A stretch of DNA of 5,554 bases from DASTCC01 sp035711465 (lineage in GTDB: Bacteria; Acidobacteriota; Vicinamibacteria; Vicinamibacterales; SCN-69-37): the NCBI GenBank assembly GCA_035711465.1, contig DASTCC010000400.1:1-5554 (forward strand), given 5' to 3'. The notes under the pieces are model-generated. The model did no database searches. It was given only the letters and a program-made list of their open reading frames with translations, and was not told the DNA's origin. A program made the position numbers and the translations under genes. Below are positions 1-5,554 of the stretch, in pieces (positions within the stretch are counted from its first letter, which is position 1; each line of letters begins with the position of its first letter).

Positions 1-964
1 CGACGAACGCCGCGTTGGCCAGGCCGGTATGCGCCAGCGCGTAACCGGCGTCGTGCTGGATCGATCGCTCGAAGTCGGCGATCGACGCCTCGACCAGCGC
101 CGTCTCGAGGCTCTCGATCTTCAGCCAGCCTTCGATGTAGGCGCGATAGGCGTCGAGGCTCGACGTCTCGCGCCCGATCGACCGGCGCGCCCGCGGCGAC
201 GCCGGCAGGCCCATCTCGTGCGCGAACGTCTTGACGATCCGATCCTGCAGCGCGAAGACGTCGTCGATCGCGCCGTCGACCTTCGCATCGGCGACGCTCG
301 CGCCGGTGCGCAGATCGACGACGCGCGCGGTGATACGCAGGCGCGCGCCGTTGCGCTGATAGCTGCCGGTGACGGCGAAGGCGGCGCCGAAGGCGGCGCC
401 GATCTGCTGCATCGATCCATCCGATCCCCGTCCGGCCTGAACGACGCTCCAGCGGTCGATGACGCGGAAGTGCCCGAGCGCCGCCAGGTCGCTGGTGACG
501 GTCTCCGCGATGCCGGCGGCAAGCCACGCCACGTCCGCCTCGCCGGTGACGTTGACGAAGTCGAGCACGATTATGGCCGGCTGATCGCTCGCGGCCGCCG
601 CGGCCGCCGGCGCCGCGGCCGTCTCGGTGCCGGCGCCGGTTGCGGCGGTGGTTGTCTCCGGCGTCACTTCCGCGATGAAGCGGTACCCGCGCCGGGCGAC
701 CGTCTTGATGAACGTCGGCGATGCCGGCTCGTCGCCAATCGCTTCGCGAAGCTCGGATACCGCCTGCGCGAGCGCGTTGTCGGTGACGTTGGCGCCGGGC
801 CAGACGCCGTCGAGCAGCTCTTCCTTGGTGACGAGCGTCGCCGGGCGATCGAGCAGATAGAACAGCAGATCGAGCAGCTTGGGTGTCAGGTCGAGCGGCT
901 CGTCGCCTCGAAACACGCGGTAGGCGGTCCGATCGGCCCGGTACGGGCCGAACCGGTAGGTCAT
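1..964 (-). CDS. CadC-like winged-helix regulator with TolB/FlgO-like and TPR regions (3' end off window)
   Basis: Reading the minus strand from ATG at 964-962 gives 321 codons with no stop, leaving the window at its left edge. Residues 1-100 form an OmpR/CadC-type winged-helix DNA-binding domain: a FGPYRAD start, LTPKLLDLLFYLL, a likely recognition helix at about 61-77 (NVTDNALAQAVSELREA), and the wing hairpin FIKTVARRGYRF at 85-96. An Ala/Thr-rich linker (about 101-126) follows. Residues 129-235 (IIVLDFVNVTG, AFAVTGSYQ, LRITARVVDLRTG) resemble the TolB N-terminal/FlgO-like region that often follows such DNA-binding domains. From about 268 (SLDAYRAYIEGW to DAGYALAHTGLANAA) the sequence looks like the start of TPR repeats. 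No membrane segment is seen between the DNA-binding and TolB-like parts, unlike classical CadC, so this portion appears cytoplasmic. It is probably a one-component regulator; its signal is unknown. It is divergent from the PQQ dehydrogenase, a plausible target. Domain calls are confident; ligand and targets are inference. Confidence 0.9.
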   Translation of the reverse strand, partial: MTYRFGPYRADRTAYRVFRGDEPLDLTPKLLDLLFYLLDRPATLVTKEELLDGVWPGANVTDNALAQAVSELREAIGDEPASPTFIKTVARRGYRFIAEVTPETTTAATGAGTETAAAPAAAAAASDQPAIIVLDFVNVTGEADVAWLAAGIAETVTSDLAALGHFRVIDRWSVVQAGRGSDGSMQQIGAAFGAAFAVTGSYQRNGARLRITARVVDLRTGASVADAKVDGAIDDVFALQDRIVKTFAHEMGLPASPRARRSIGRETSSLDAYRAYIEGWLKIESLETALVEASIADFERSIQHDAGYALAHTGLANAAFV

Positions 965-971
965 GGCGGAG

Positions 972-977
972 ATTCTA
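972..977 (-). promoter_or_regulatory. Candidate -10 box of the winged-helix regulator gene
   Basis: The minus strand reads TAGAAT, 5 of 6 matches to TATAAT, ending 7 nt before the ATG whose first base is 964. Transcription from the usual distance would begin at or within a base or two of the ATG, implying a leaderless or nearly leaderless mRNA. No Shine-Dalgarno sequence lies in front of this ATG, which agrees. No convincing -35 hexamer is present 16-18 nt upstream, where the DNA is G/C-only, so the call is tentative. Confidence 0.35.
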
Positions 978-1006
978 CCCGCCGGCCGGCGGCGGCCGCG
1001 AAAACC

Positions 1007-1025
1007 GGCCGGAATTCGTCCGGCC
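1007..1025. promoter_or_regulatory. Dyad, candidate operator in the divergent promoter region
   Basis: GGCCGGA (1007-1013) and its perfect reverse complement TCCGGCC (1019-1025) flank the 5-nt spacer ATTCG. The dyad ends one base before the TTGACA at 1027-1032, a position from which a bound protein could block or recruit RNA polymerase. The adjacent winged-helix regulator is the obvious candidate to bind it. GGCC-rich words are common at this base composition and occur just upstream at 981-1000, so chance is a real alternative. Confidence 0.35.
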
Positions 1026-1026
1026 C

Positions 1027-1055
1027 TTGACACCGGCCCGGCGCTCGCCAAGATT
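1027..1055 (+). promoter_or_regulatory. Candidate sigma70-type promoter of the PQQ dehydrogenase gene
   Basis: A perfect -35 hexamer TTGACA lies at 1027-1032. With a 17-nt spacer the -10 position holds AAGATT (1050-1055), only 3 of 6 matches to TATAAT. Transcription would then start close to the ATG at 1062, leaving little or no leader. No Shine-Dalgarno sequence precedes that ATG, consistent with leaderless expression. The -35 is persuasive; the -10 is weak. Confidence 0.4.
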
Positions 1056-1061
1056 CTCGCT

Positions 1062-3023
1062 ATGCGCAGCGTCTCGCCGCGTTCCGGGATGGTCGGCGCT
1101 TTCGGCATCGCGCTGGCCGGCCTGGCTTCGGCGGGCGCCCTCGCCGCGCTGGCGCTGCAGCCGACGTTGGCGCGCGACTGGCCGCGCTATGCCGCGGACG
1201 CGGCGTCCACGCATTACTCGCCGCAGATCGCAATTACCCCGGCGAACGTCTCGCGGCTCGACGTGGCCTGGGAGTGGCGGCCCAACGAAGACGCCCGCGC
1301 CGACGTCGGCACCCGGCCCGGCAACTTTCAGAACACGCCGATCATGATCGACGACGTGCTCTGCGTGAGCACGCCGTACAACCGCGTCGTCGCGCTCGAC
1401 GCCGAGTCGGGCGCCGAGCTCTGGGCGTACGATCCCAAGGCGTACGCCGACGGGCAGCCGCCCAACGGGACCGGCTTCGTCCATCGCGGCGTCGCCGCCT
1501 GGCGGGGCGCCGACGGCCTGCGCATCTTCATCAACAGCCGCTACAAGCTGATCGCGCTCGACGCGAGGACCGGCGAGCCGATCTCGTCGTTCGGCACCAG
1601 CGGCGTCGTCGACCTGTCGCGAGGACTGCGCTGGGAGTTCGATCGCCGGCACTACACCAACACGTCGCCGCCGATCGTCTACCGCGACCTGGTCATCGTC
1701 GGCAACGGCGTCGGCGATCGGCTCGCGTACAAGAACGATCCGCCCGGAGACGTCAGAGCATTCGACGCGCGCACCGGATCGCTGGTGTGGACGTTTCATA
1801 CGGTGCCGGCGGCCGGCGAGAAGGGCCACGACACGTGGGGCGACGGATCGGCGGCGTTCACCGGCCACACCAACGTCTGGGCGCCGATGTCGCTCGACGA
1901 GACGCGCGGGTTGCTGTATCTGCCGGTGAGCACGCCGAGCAACGACTTCTACGGCGCGCGCCGTCCCGGCGTGAATCTGTTCGCCGAGTCGATCGTCTGC
2001 CTCGACGCGGCCACCGGCGTGATGAAGTGGTACTACCAGATCACCCATCACGGCCTCTGGGACTACGACCTGCCGGCGGCGCCGAATCTGGTGACGATGA
2101 ACGTCAGCGGCCGCCGCATCGACGGCGTCGTGCAGCTCACCAAGCAGGGCTTCGCGTTCGTCTTCGATCGGGTGACCGGCGAGCCGGTGTGGCCGATCGA
2201 AGAGCAGCTCGTGCCGCCGAGCGTCGTCGAAGGCGAGCGCGCCTGGGCGACGCAGCCGATGCCGACGCGGCCGCCCGCATTCAGCCCGCAAGGTGTCACG
2301 CTCGATGACGCGCTCGACTTCACGCCCGAGCTCAGGGCGGCGGCGCAGGCCGAGATGGCGAAGTACCGGCTCGGCCCGCTCTACACGCCGCCGTCGAAGG
2401 AGGGCACGCTGATGCGGCCGGGCATCATCGGCGGCGCGAATTGGGGCGGCGGCGCGTTCGACCCGGAGTCCGGCATCCTCTACGTCAAGTCGAGCCACCA
2501 GCCGGCCATCGTGTCGTTGCGCGTGCCAGATCGGTCGCCGTCCAACCCCCGCGCGGCCGAGGTGGACGCCGATTTGGTCGGCGACCTTTCGACCAGCGCG
2601 ACGTTCCGGCCGCCGGCGCCCACGCAGGGTCCCAGCCTGCCGATGATGAAGCCGCCGTACGGCGAGCTCACGGCGATCAATCTGAACACCGGGTCGATCG
2701 TGTGGCGGGTGCCGTTCGGCGACACGCCCTCACTGCGATCGCACCCGGCGCTTCAGGGCGTGAAGCTCCCCGAGCGGCTGGGTGCCGCCGGCGCGCCTGG
2801 CGTCATCGTCACGCGCGGCGGTCTGGTGATCGGCGGCGGCGGCGACTCCGCGCTCTACGCGTTCGACAAGCAGACCGGCAAGGAAGTGTTTGCGTTCCCG
2901 CTGCCGCGGCGGTCGACCGCGACGCCGATGACCTACCTCTCCAGGTCCGGCCGCCAGTTCATCGTGATGGCGACCGGATCCGGCCGCGACGCCTCGCTGA
3001 TGGCGTTCGCCCTGCCAAAGTAG
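1062..3023 (+). CDS. Periplasmic PQQ-dependent (quinoprotein) dehydrogenase, glucose-dehydrogenase-like
   Basis: A 653-residue quinoprotein expected to oxidise a sugar or alcohol in the periplasm with PQQ as cofactor. The ATG at 1062 was chosen over the in-frame ATG at 963 because it directly gives a signal peptide or N-terminal anchor (residues 1-37, Arg near the start, then a Gly/Ala/Leu-rich core, likely cut after TLA), and because 963 would overlap the divergent gene's start codon. The mature part opens with DWPRYAADAASTHYSPQ, typical of the family. Beta-propeller blade motifs with docking tryptophans recur: ELWAYD (W121), LVWTF (W243), MKWYYQ (W323), PVWPIEE (W377), IVWRVPF (W548), and a last blade with Phe (F610). 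HHGLWDYDLPA (from 329) matches the HHDLWD active-site region of membrane glucose dehydrogenases, and GGANWGGGAFDP starts at 457. There is no CXXCH haem c site and no five-helix membrane domain like that of E. coli Gcd, so electrons probably leave through a separate carrier. Family confident; substrate unknown. Confidence 0.9.
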   Translation: MRSVSPRSGMVGAFGIALAGLASAGALAALALQPTLARDWPRYAADAASTHYSPQIAITPANVSRLDVAWEWRPNEDARADVGTRPGNFQNTPIMIDDVLCVSTPYNRVVALDAESGAELWAYDPKAYADGQPPNGTGFVHRGVAAWRGADGLRIFINSRYKLIALDARTGEPISSFGTSGVVDLSRGLRWEFDRRHYTNTSPPIVYRDLVIVGNGVGDRLAYKNDPPGDVRAFDARTGSLVWTFHTVPAAGEKGHDTWGDGSAAFTGHTNVWAPMSLDETRGLLYLPVSTPSNDFYGARRPGVNLFAESIVCLDAATGVMKWYYQITHHGLWDYDLPAAPNLVTMNVSGRRIDGVVQLTKQGFAFVFDRVTGEPVWPIEEQLVPPSVVEGERAWATQPMPTRPPAFSPQGVTLDDALDFTPELRAAAQAEMAKYRLGPLYTPPSKEGTLMRPGIIGGANWGGGAFDPESGILYVKSSHQPAIVSLRVPDRSPSNPRAAEVDADLVGDLSTSATFRPPAPTQGPSLPMMKPPYGELTAINLNTGSIVWRVPFGDTPSLRSHPALQGVKLPERLGAAGAPGVIVTRGGLVIGGGGDSALYAFDKQTGKEVFAFPLPRRSTATPMTYLSRSGRQFIVMATGSGRDASLMAFALPK

Positions 3024-3029
3024 GCAATT

Positions 3030-3210
3030 GGGGTCAGATCTTGAATCTTGGCGTTTGGTGCCAGGTCTTGAATCCTGCATTGCTTTCAGCGCCTGAATCT
3101 TGCCGTCAGTGTCGGGCTCTGAACCCCTGATAACGACGCGCAATCACCAATCTGGCGCGGTCCGGGATTCAAGACCTGGCACCAAACGCCAAGATTCAAG
3201 ATCTGACCCC
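3030..3210. repeat. 181-bp palindromic element (REPIN/MITE-like) with perfect 46-bp inverted arms
   Basis: The left arm (3030-3075, beginning GGGGTCAGATCTTGAATC) is the exact reverse complement of the right arm (3165-3210, ending GATTCAAGATCTGACCCC), 46 of 46 bases. An 89-nt centre (3076-3164) separates them. The element starts 6 nt after the dehydrogenase stop and ends 29 nt before the next gene's GTG. It is less G/C-rich than both flanking genes. It has no coding capacity, so it is non-autonomous. The layout of two inverted short palindrome-bearing units around a spacer resembles REPIN or MITE elements mobilised in trans, for example by RAYT-type transposases. That family link is inference. 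As RNA it would form a very stable hairpin. No T-run follows, so it is not a standard intrinsic terminator. Confidence 0.85.
3035..3129 (+). repeat. Periodic sub-repeats inside the palindromic element
   Basis: CAGATCTTGAATCTTG (3035-3050) and CAGGTCTTGAATCCTG (3062-3077) match at 14 of 16 positions, 27 nt apart. Weaker copies continue into the centre: TGAATCTTG at 3094-3102 and TGAACCCCTG at 3120-3129. The TGAA cores start at 3042, 3069, 3094 and 3120, a spacing of 27, 25 and 26 nt. The right arm carries the first two copies inverted. Each arm also holds a small hairpin, CTTGGC (3047-3052) with GCCAGG (3060-3065), allowing one G-U pair. Confidence 0.6.
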
Positions 3211-3221
3211 GACCACTCGAT

Positions 3222-3236
3222 TCCCTCTTAGGGAGG
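3222..3236 (+). promoter_or_regulatory. Shine-Dalgarno site for the GTG start, within a small hairpin
   Basis: GGGAGG at 3231-3236 is a strong Shine-Dalgarno match but sits only 3 nt before the GTG at 3240. TCCCT (3222-3226) and AGGGA (3230-3234) are perfect complements across a 3-nt loop, so the site could be partly hidden in the mRNA. A second GGGAGG (3290-3295) lies 7 nt before an in-frame ATG at 3303, ideal spacing. That start would remove the charged n-region and most of the signal peptide. Confidence 0.45.
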
Positions 3237-3239
3237 TCG

Positions 3240-3803
3240 GTGGCCGTCAGCGGTACGCGGCGTCTTGCGCGTCTCTGGCCCAGCCTGGCGGGAGGCTTGG
3301 TCATGACGGCGGTGGTGTCTCTGCCTGCGCAACGGGTGGCCGACGAGCCCGCCCTGAAGGCCGCCTACATGCAGCAATTCGCCAAGTTCATCGAATGGCC
3401 TGGCGACGCCGACGCGCCGGCGTCGCCGCGCGTCTTCTGCATGTCGGATCCGGTCGTCGCCGACGCCGCCGACGGGCTTGGCGCCGACCGCCGCATCGGC
3501 GGCCGCCCGGCCGTCGTCAAGCGAGTCCAGCCGACCGACGATCTGCGATCGTGCTCGATCCTGTTCGTCGGCGGCGCGTCCGCCGATCGCATCCGCGCGT
3601 TTCTCGCCGCCGCCAAGGATCGCAGCATCTTCACCGTCGGTGACGGTCCGGCGTTCACGCAGGCCGGCGGCATGCTCCATTTCTATTCCGAGCAGAACCG
3701 CATGCGGTTCGCGGTCAATCCGGCGAGCGCGCAGCGCGCCGGTCTCAAGCTGAGCTCGCAGTTCCTCAGCCTCGCGACGATCATCAAGGACGGGCAGCAC
3801 TGA
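3240..3803 (+). CDS. Secreted YfiR/DUF4154 family protein
   Basis: A 187-residue protein of the YfiR (DUF4154) family. In Pseudomonas, YfiR is a periplasmic repressor that binds the CHASE8 sensor domain of the diguanylate cyclase YfiN. Residues 1-34 look like a signal peptide: RR-LAR n-region, core at about 12-29, likely cut after PAQ-region Ala30 or RVA34. The family pattern follows: LKAAYMQQFAKFIEWP (39-54), a strand leading to VFCMSDP (C67), SCSILFVGG (C105), SIFTVGDGPAF, GGMLHFYSEQNRMRF (143-157) and LSSQFLSLA (171-179). C67 and C105 could form a disulfide in the periplasm. The GTG at 3240 was chosen because only it yields a full signal peptide; ATG 3303 has better Shine-Dalgarno spacing and remains an alternative. 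The stop overlaps the kinase start by one base, so the two are surely co-translated, and the kinase carries a CHASE8-like domain. The partner relationship is inferred from this. Confidence 0.9.
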   Translation: MAVSGTRRLARLWPSLAGGLVMTAVVSLPAQRVADEPALKAAYMQQFAKFIEWPGDADAPASPRVFCMSDPVVADAADGLGADRRIGGRPAVVKRVQPTDDLRSCSILFVGGASADRIRAFLAAAKDRSIFTVGDGPAFTQAGGMLHFYSEQNRMRFAVNPASAQRAGLKLSSQFLSLATIIKDGQH

Positions 3804-5554
3804 TGACCGCTGCCGTCCGTCGCCTCTTCGCTCAGCTGTCGCTGGCGGGCAAGCTCACCGCCATCGGCACGATCACCGCCGCGGTGACGATGACGGTGGT
3901 GTTCGTCGTGCTCGGCGTCATGGATCGCGTCGCCGTGCGGCGCGCGCTCGCGCAGGAGATCTCGCAGCTGGCGACCGTCGTCGGCGCGAACAGCGCCGGC
4001 GCCCTGGCCTTCGTCGACGAGAAGTCGGCGCAGGCGACGCTGGCCGGAGTGGCGGCCAACCCGCACATCGTCACCGCCGCGGTGCTGCTGCCCGACGGCA
4101 GCGTGTTCGCGCGCTACGACCGGCCGGGCCAGCCGCCGTCGCAGATCCCGGCGGAGGTCCACCGGCGATCGAACGCGCCGCAGTTTGCCGGCCAGCGGCT
4201 GTCGGTGGCCGAGCCGGTGATGCTGACCGGCGAGCGGATCGGCACCGTCTATCTCGAATCCGATCTCACGCAGCTCACCGAGCGGCTGGTGCGGCTCGGC
4301 GTGGCGCTCGTCGGGCTGTTCGGGCTCTCCTGCGGGCTGGCGATTGTGCTCTCCGGCCGACTGCAGCGCGTCATCTCCGGTCCGATCCAACGGCTCACCG
4401 AGATCACGCGGGTCGTCAGCGACGAGCGCCGCTACGACCTGCGCGCCGAAGCGGCGGGCGGCGACGAGATCGGCGAGTTGGTCAACGGGTTCAACAGCAT
4501 GCTCGCCGAAGTCCAGGCGCGCGATCGGGAGCTCGTCGAGCACCGCCAGCGTCTCGAGTCGGTGGTCGAGGCGCGAACGGCCGAGCTCCGCGCCGCGAAC
4601 ACCGATCTCGTGCAGGCCCGCGACCGCGCGCTCCAGGCGAGCCGCGCCAAGAGCACGTTCCTCGCCAACATGAGCCACGAGATCCGCACGCCGCTGAACG
4701 GCGTCATCGGCATGACCGATCTCGCGCTCGACACGGATCTCAGCGCCGAGCAGCGCGAGTACCTCGAGACCGCGAAGTTGTCGGCGAACACGCTGCTCAC
4801 GGTGATCAACGACGTCCTCGACTTTTCGAAGATCGAAGCCGGCCGTTTGTCGCTCGAGACGGTGACGTTCGATGTGCGTACGACGCTGACGCAGGCGCTG
4901 CGGCCGCTCGCCGTCGCCGCGCACCGCAAAGGGCTCGAGCTCATCAAGGACGTCGCAGCCGACGTGCCGGAGCTGGCGCTGGGCGATCCGGTGCGGCTCG
5001 GCCAGATCGTCAGCAACCTCGTCGGCAACGCCATCAAGTTCACCGAGGCCGGTCACGTGCTCGTCGAGGTCCGGCTCGACCGTCCCGCCTTTGGCGACCG
5101 GCAGCCGCTGCGGATCTCCATCACGGACACCGGCATCGGCATCGACGCCGACGCGCAGCAGCGAATCTTCGAGGCCTTTGCGCAGGCCGACGACTCGACG
5201 ACGCGGCGCTTCGGCGGCACCGGTCTGGGACTGTCGATCTGCCAGCAGCTCGCGCGGCTGATGGGCGGCCGGGTCTGGGTGGACAGCGAGCCCGGCGTCG
5301 GCAGCACGTTTCACGTCACCGTCGAGATCGGCTGCCACAGCGGTCCGGCGATTGTCGGGACGCCCGACGTCCTGCCGAGCCGGCCGGTGCTGATCGTCGA
5401 CGACAACGCGATCAACCGCCGCGTCTACACCGAGACACTGCAGCGCTGGCAGTTGAAGCCGTACGCGGTCTCGGGCGCGGCCGAGGCGGTGGCGGCGCTC
5501 GCGGCAGCGGCCGCGGCGGGGCAGCCATTCCCCCTGGTGCTGCTCGACGTGAAC
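3803..5554 (+). CDS. Hybrid sensor histidine kinase, CHASE8-HAMP-HisKA-HATPase-REC (3' end off window)
   Basis: An open frame of 584 codons from ATG at 3803, cut by the right edge. Order: short cytoplasmic N-terminus, TM1 (about 18-40), periplasmic CHASE8-like domain (about 41-160, with GANSAGALAFVDEKSAQATL and HIVTAAVLLPDGSVFARYD), TM2 (about 162-184), HAMP (about 185-240, conserved Pro194, DEIGELVNGFN), a coiled-coil linker, HisKA with ANMSHEIRTPLNG (phosphoacceptor His292), then HATPase with the N box SNLVGNAIKFT (Asn405, Asn409), G1 DTGIGI (442-447), the F box IFEAFAQAD and G2 GGTGLGL (471-477). A receiver domain starts near 528 with acidic pair D533-D534, and the last residues seen, LLDVN, place its phosphoacceptor at D582. 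All catalytic landmarks are intact. The ATG shares base A3803 with the YfiR stop (TGATG), implying coupled translation. The periplasmic domain is the likely YfiR docking site, by analogy with YfiN. A second receiver or Hpt domain may lie beyond the edge. Confidence 0.95.
   Translation, partial: MTAAVRRLFAQLSLAGKLTAIGTITAAVTMTVVFVVLGVMDRVAVRRALAQEISQLATVVGANSAGALAFVDEKSAQATLAGVAANPHIVTAAVLLPDGSVFARYDRPGQPPSQIPAEVHRRSNAPQFAGQRLSVAEPVMLTGERIGTVYLESDLTQLTERLVRLGVALVGLFGLSCGLAIVLSGRLQRVISGPIQRLTEITRVVSDERRYDLRAEAAGGDEIGELVNGFNSMLAEVQARDRELVEHRQRLESVVEARTAELRAANTDLVQARDRALQASRAKSTFLANMSHEIRTPLNGVIGMTDLALDTDLSAEQREYLETAKLSANTLLTVINDVLDFSKIEAGRLSLETVTFDVRTTLTQALRPLAVAAHRKGLELIKDVAADVPELALGDPVRLGQIVSNLVGNAIKFTEAGHVLVEVRLDRPAFGDRQPLRISITDTGIGIDADAQQRIFEAFAQADDSTTRRFGGTGLGLSICQQLARLMGGRVWVDSEPGVGSTFHVTVEIGCHSGPAIVGTPDVLPSRPVLIVDDNAINRRVYTETLQRWQLKPYAVSGAAEAVAALAAAAAAGQPFPLVLLDVN

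Noticed and set aside
590..630. GCC/GGC-rich tract as a possible regulatory repeat
   Set aside because: It is explained by the Ala-rich linker of the regulator encoded on the minus strand.
29..1030. 333-codon open frame on the plus strand over the regulator gene
   Set aside because: The minus strand here encodes a textbook winged-helix domain; the plus-strand translation is an Arg/Gly/Asp-rich mirror with no domain.
963..1061. N-terminal extension of the dehydrogenase starting at ATG 963
   Set aside because: The 33 extra residues are Arg/Pro-rich, precede a good signal peptide and would overlap the divergent gene's start and both candidate promoters.
975..2498. 507-codon open frame on the minus strand opposite the PQQ dehydrogenase
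   Set aside because: It is antisense to a clear quinoprotein, its translation is Arg/Val-rich with no family features, and it would cover the divergent promoter region.
3035..3129. CRISPR array
   Set aside because: The units are short, degenerate and separated by only about 16 nt, with an inverted rather than tandem overall design and no cas genes.
3100..3134. Promoter for the YfiR-kinase operon inside the palindrome centre (TTGCCG with GATAAC)
   Set aside because: The two hexamers are 23 nt apart, too far for a standard sigma70 promoter, and neither is a strong match.
3030..3210. Intrinsic transcription terminator
   Set aside because: The stem is far longer than usual, the loop is 89 nt and no T-run follows the right arm. 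It may still affect transcription, but it is not a canonical terminator.
3683..5338. 551-codon open frame on the minus strand opposite the histidine kinase
   Set aside because: It lies antisense to a kinase with every catalytic motif intact. Its Arg/Asp/Glu/Leu-rich, low-complexity translation is typical of a high-GC shadow frame, with no recognisable domain.

Overview
The window is high-GC bacterial DNA, roughly two-thirds G+C by eye, with strong G/C preference at third codon positions. The gene types together suggest an Acidobacteriota-like soil bacterium, perhaps Vicinamibacteria: a CadC-type winged-helix regulator with TolB-like and TPR parts, a periplasmic PQQ dehydrogenase, and a YfiR protein paired with a hybrid sensor kinase. 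This assignment is inference from gene style, since no phylogenetic marker is present.

Layout. (1) 1-964, minus strand: the N-terminal 321 residues of a winged-helix regulator that runs off the left edge. (2) 965-1061: a 97-bp divergent promoter region with a -10-like box for the regulator, a perfect TTGACA for the dehydrogenase and a 7+5+7 dyad touching that -35. (3) 1062-3023, plus strand: an exported quinoprotein (PQQ) dehydrogenase of the glucose-dehydrogenase-like group. (4) 3024-3239: an intergenic stretch almost filled by a 181-bp palindromic element with two perfect 46-bp inverted arms around an 89-nt centre. A TGAA-type motif recurs every 25-27 nt through its left half. (5) 3240-3803, plus strand: a secreted YfiR/DUF4154 protein. 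(6) 3803-5554, plus strand: a hybrid sensor histidine kinase (TM-CHASE8-TM-HAMP-HisKA-HATPase-REC) overlapping the YfiR gene by one base and cut by the right edge inside its receiver domain.

How they may work together. The divergent regulator and dehydrogenase look like a regulator-target pair, with the dyad as the best operator candidate. The YfiR-kinase pair looks like a sensory unit. In the known Pseudomonas YfiBNR system, periplasmic YfiR represses the CHASE8 domain of a diguanylate cyclase, YfiN. Here the CHASE8/HAMP module feeds a histidine kinase phosphorelay instead. The palindromic element separates the two functional blocks and would fold into a long RNA hairpin if transcribed. The most unusual items are this element and the YfiR-CHASE8-kinase wiring.
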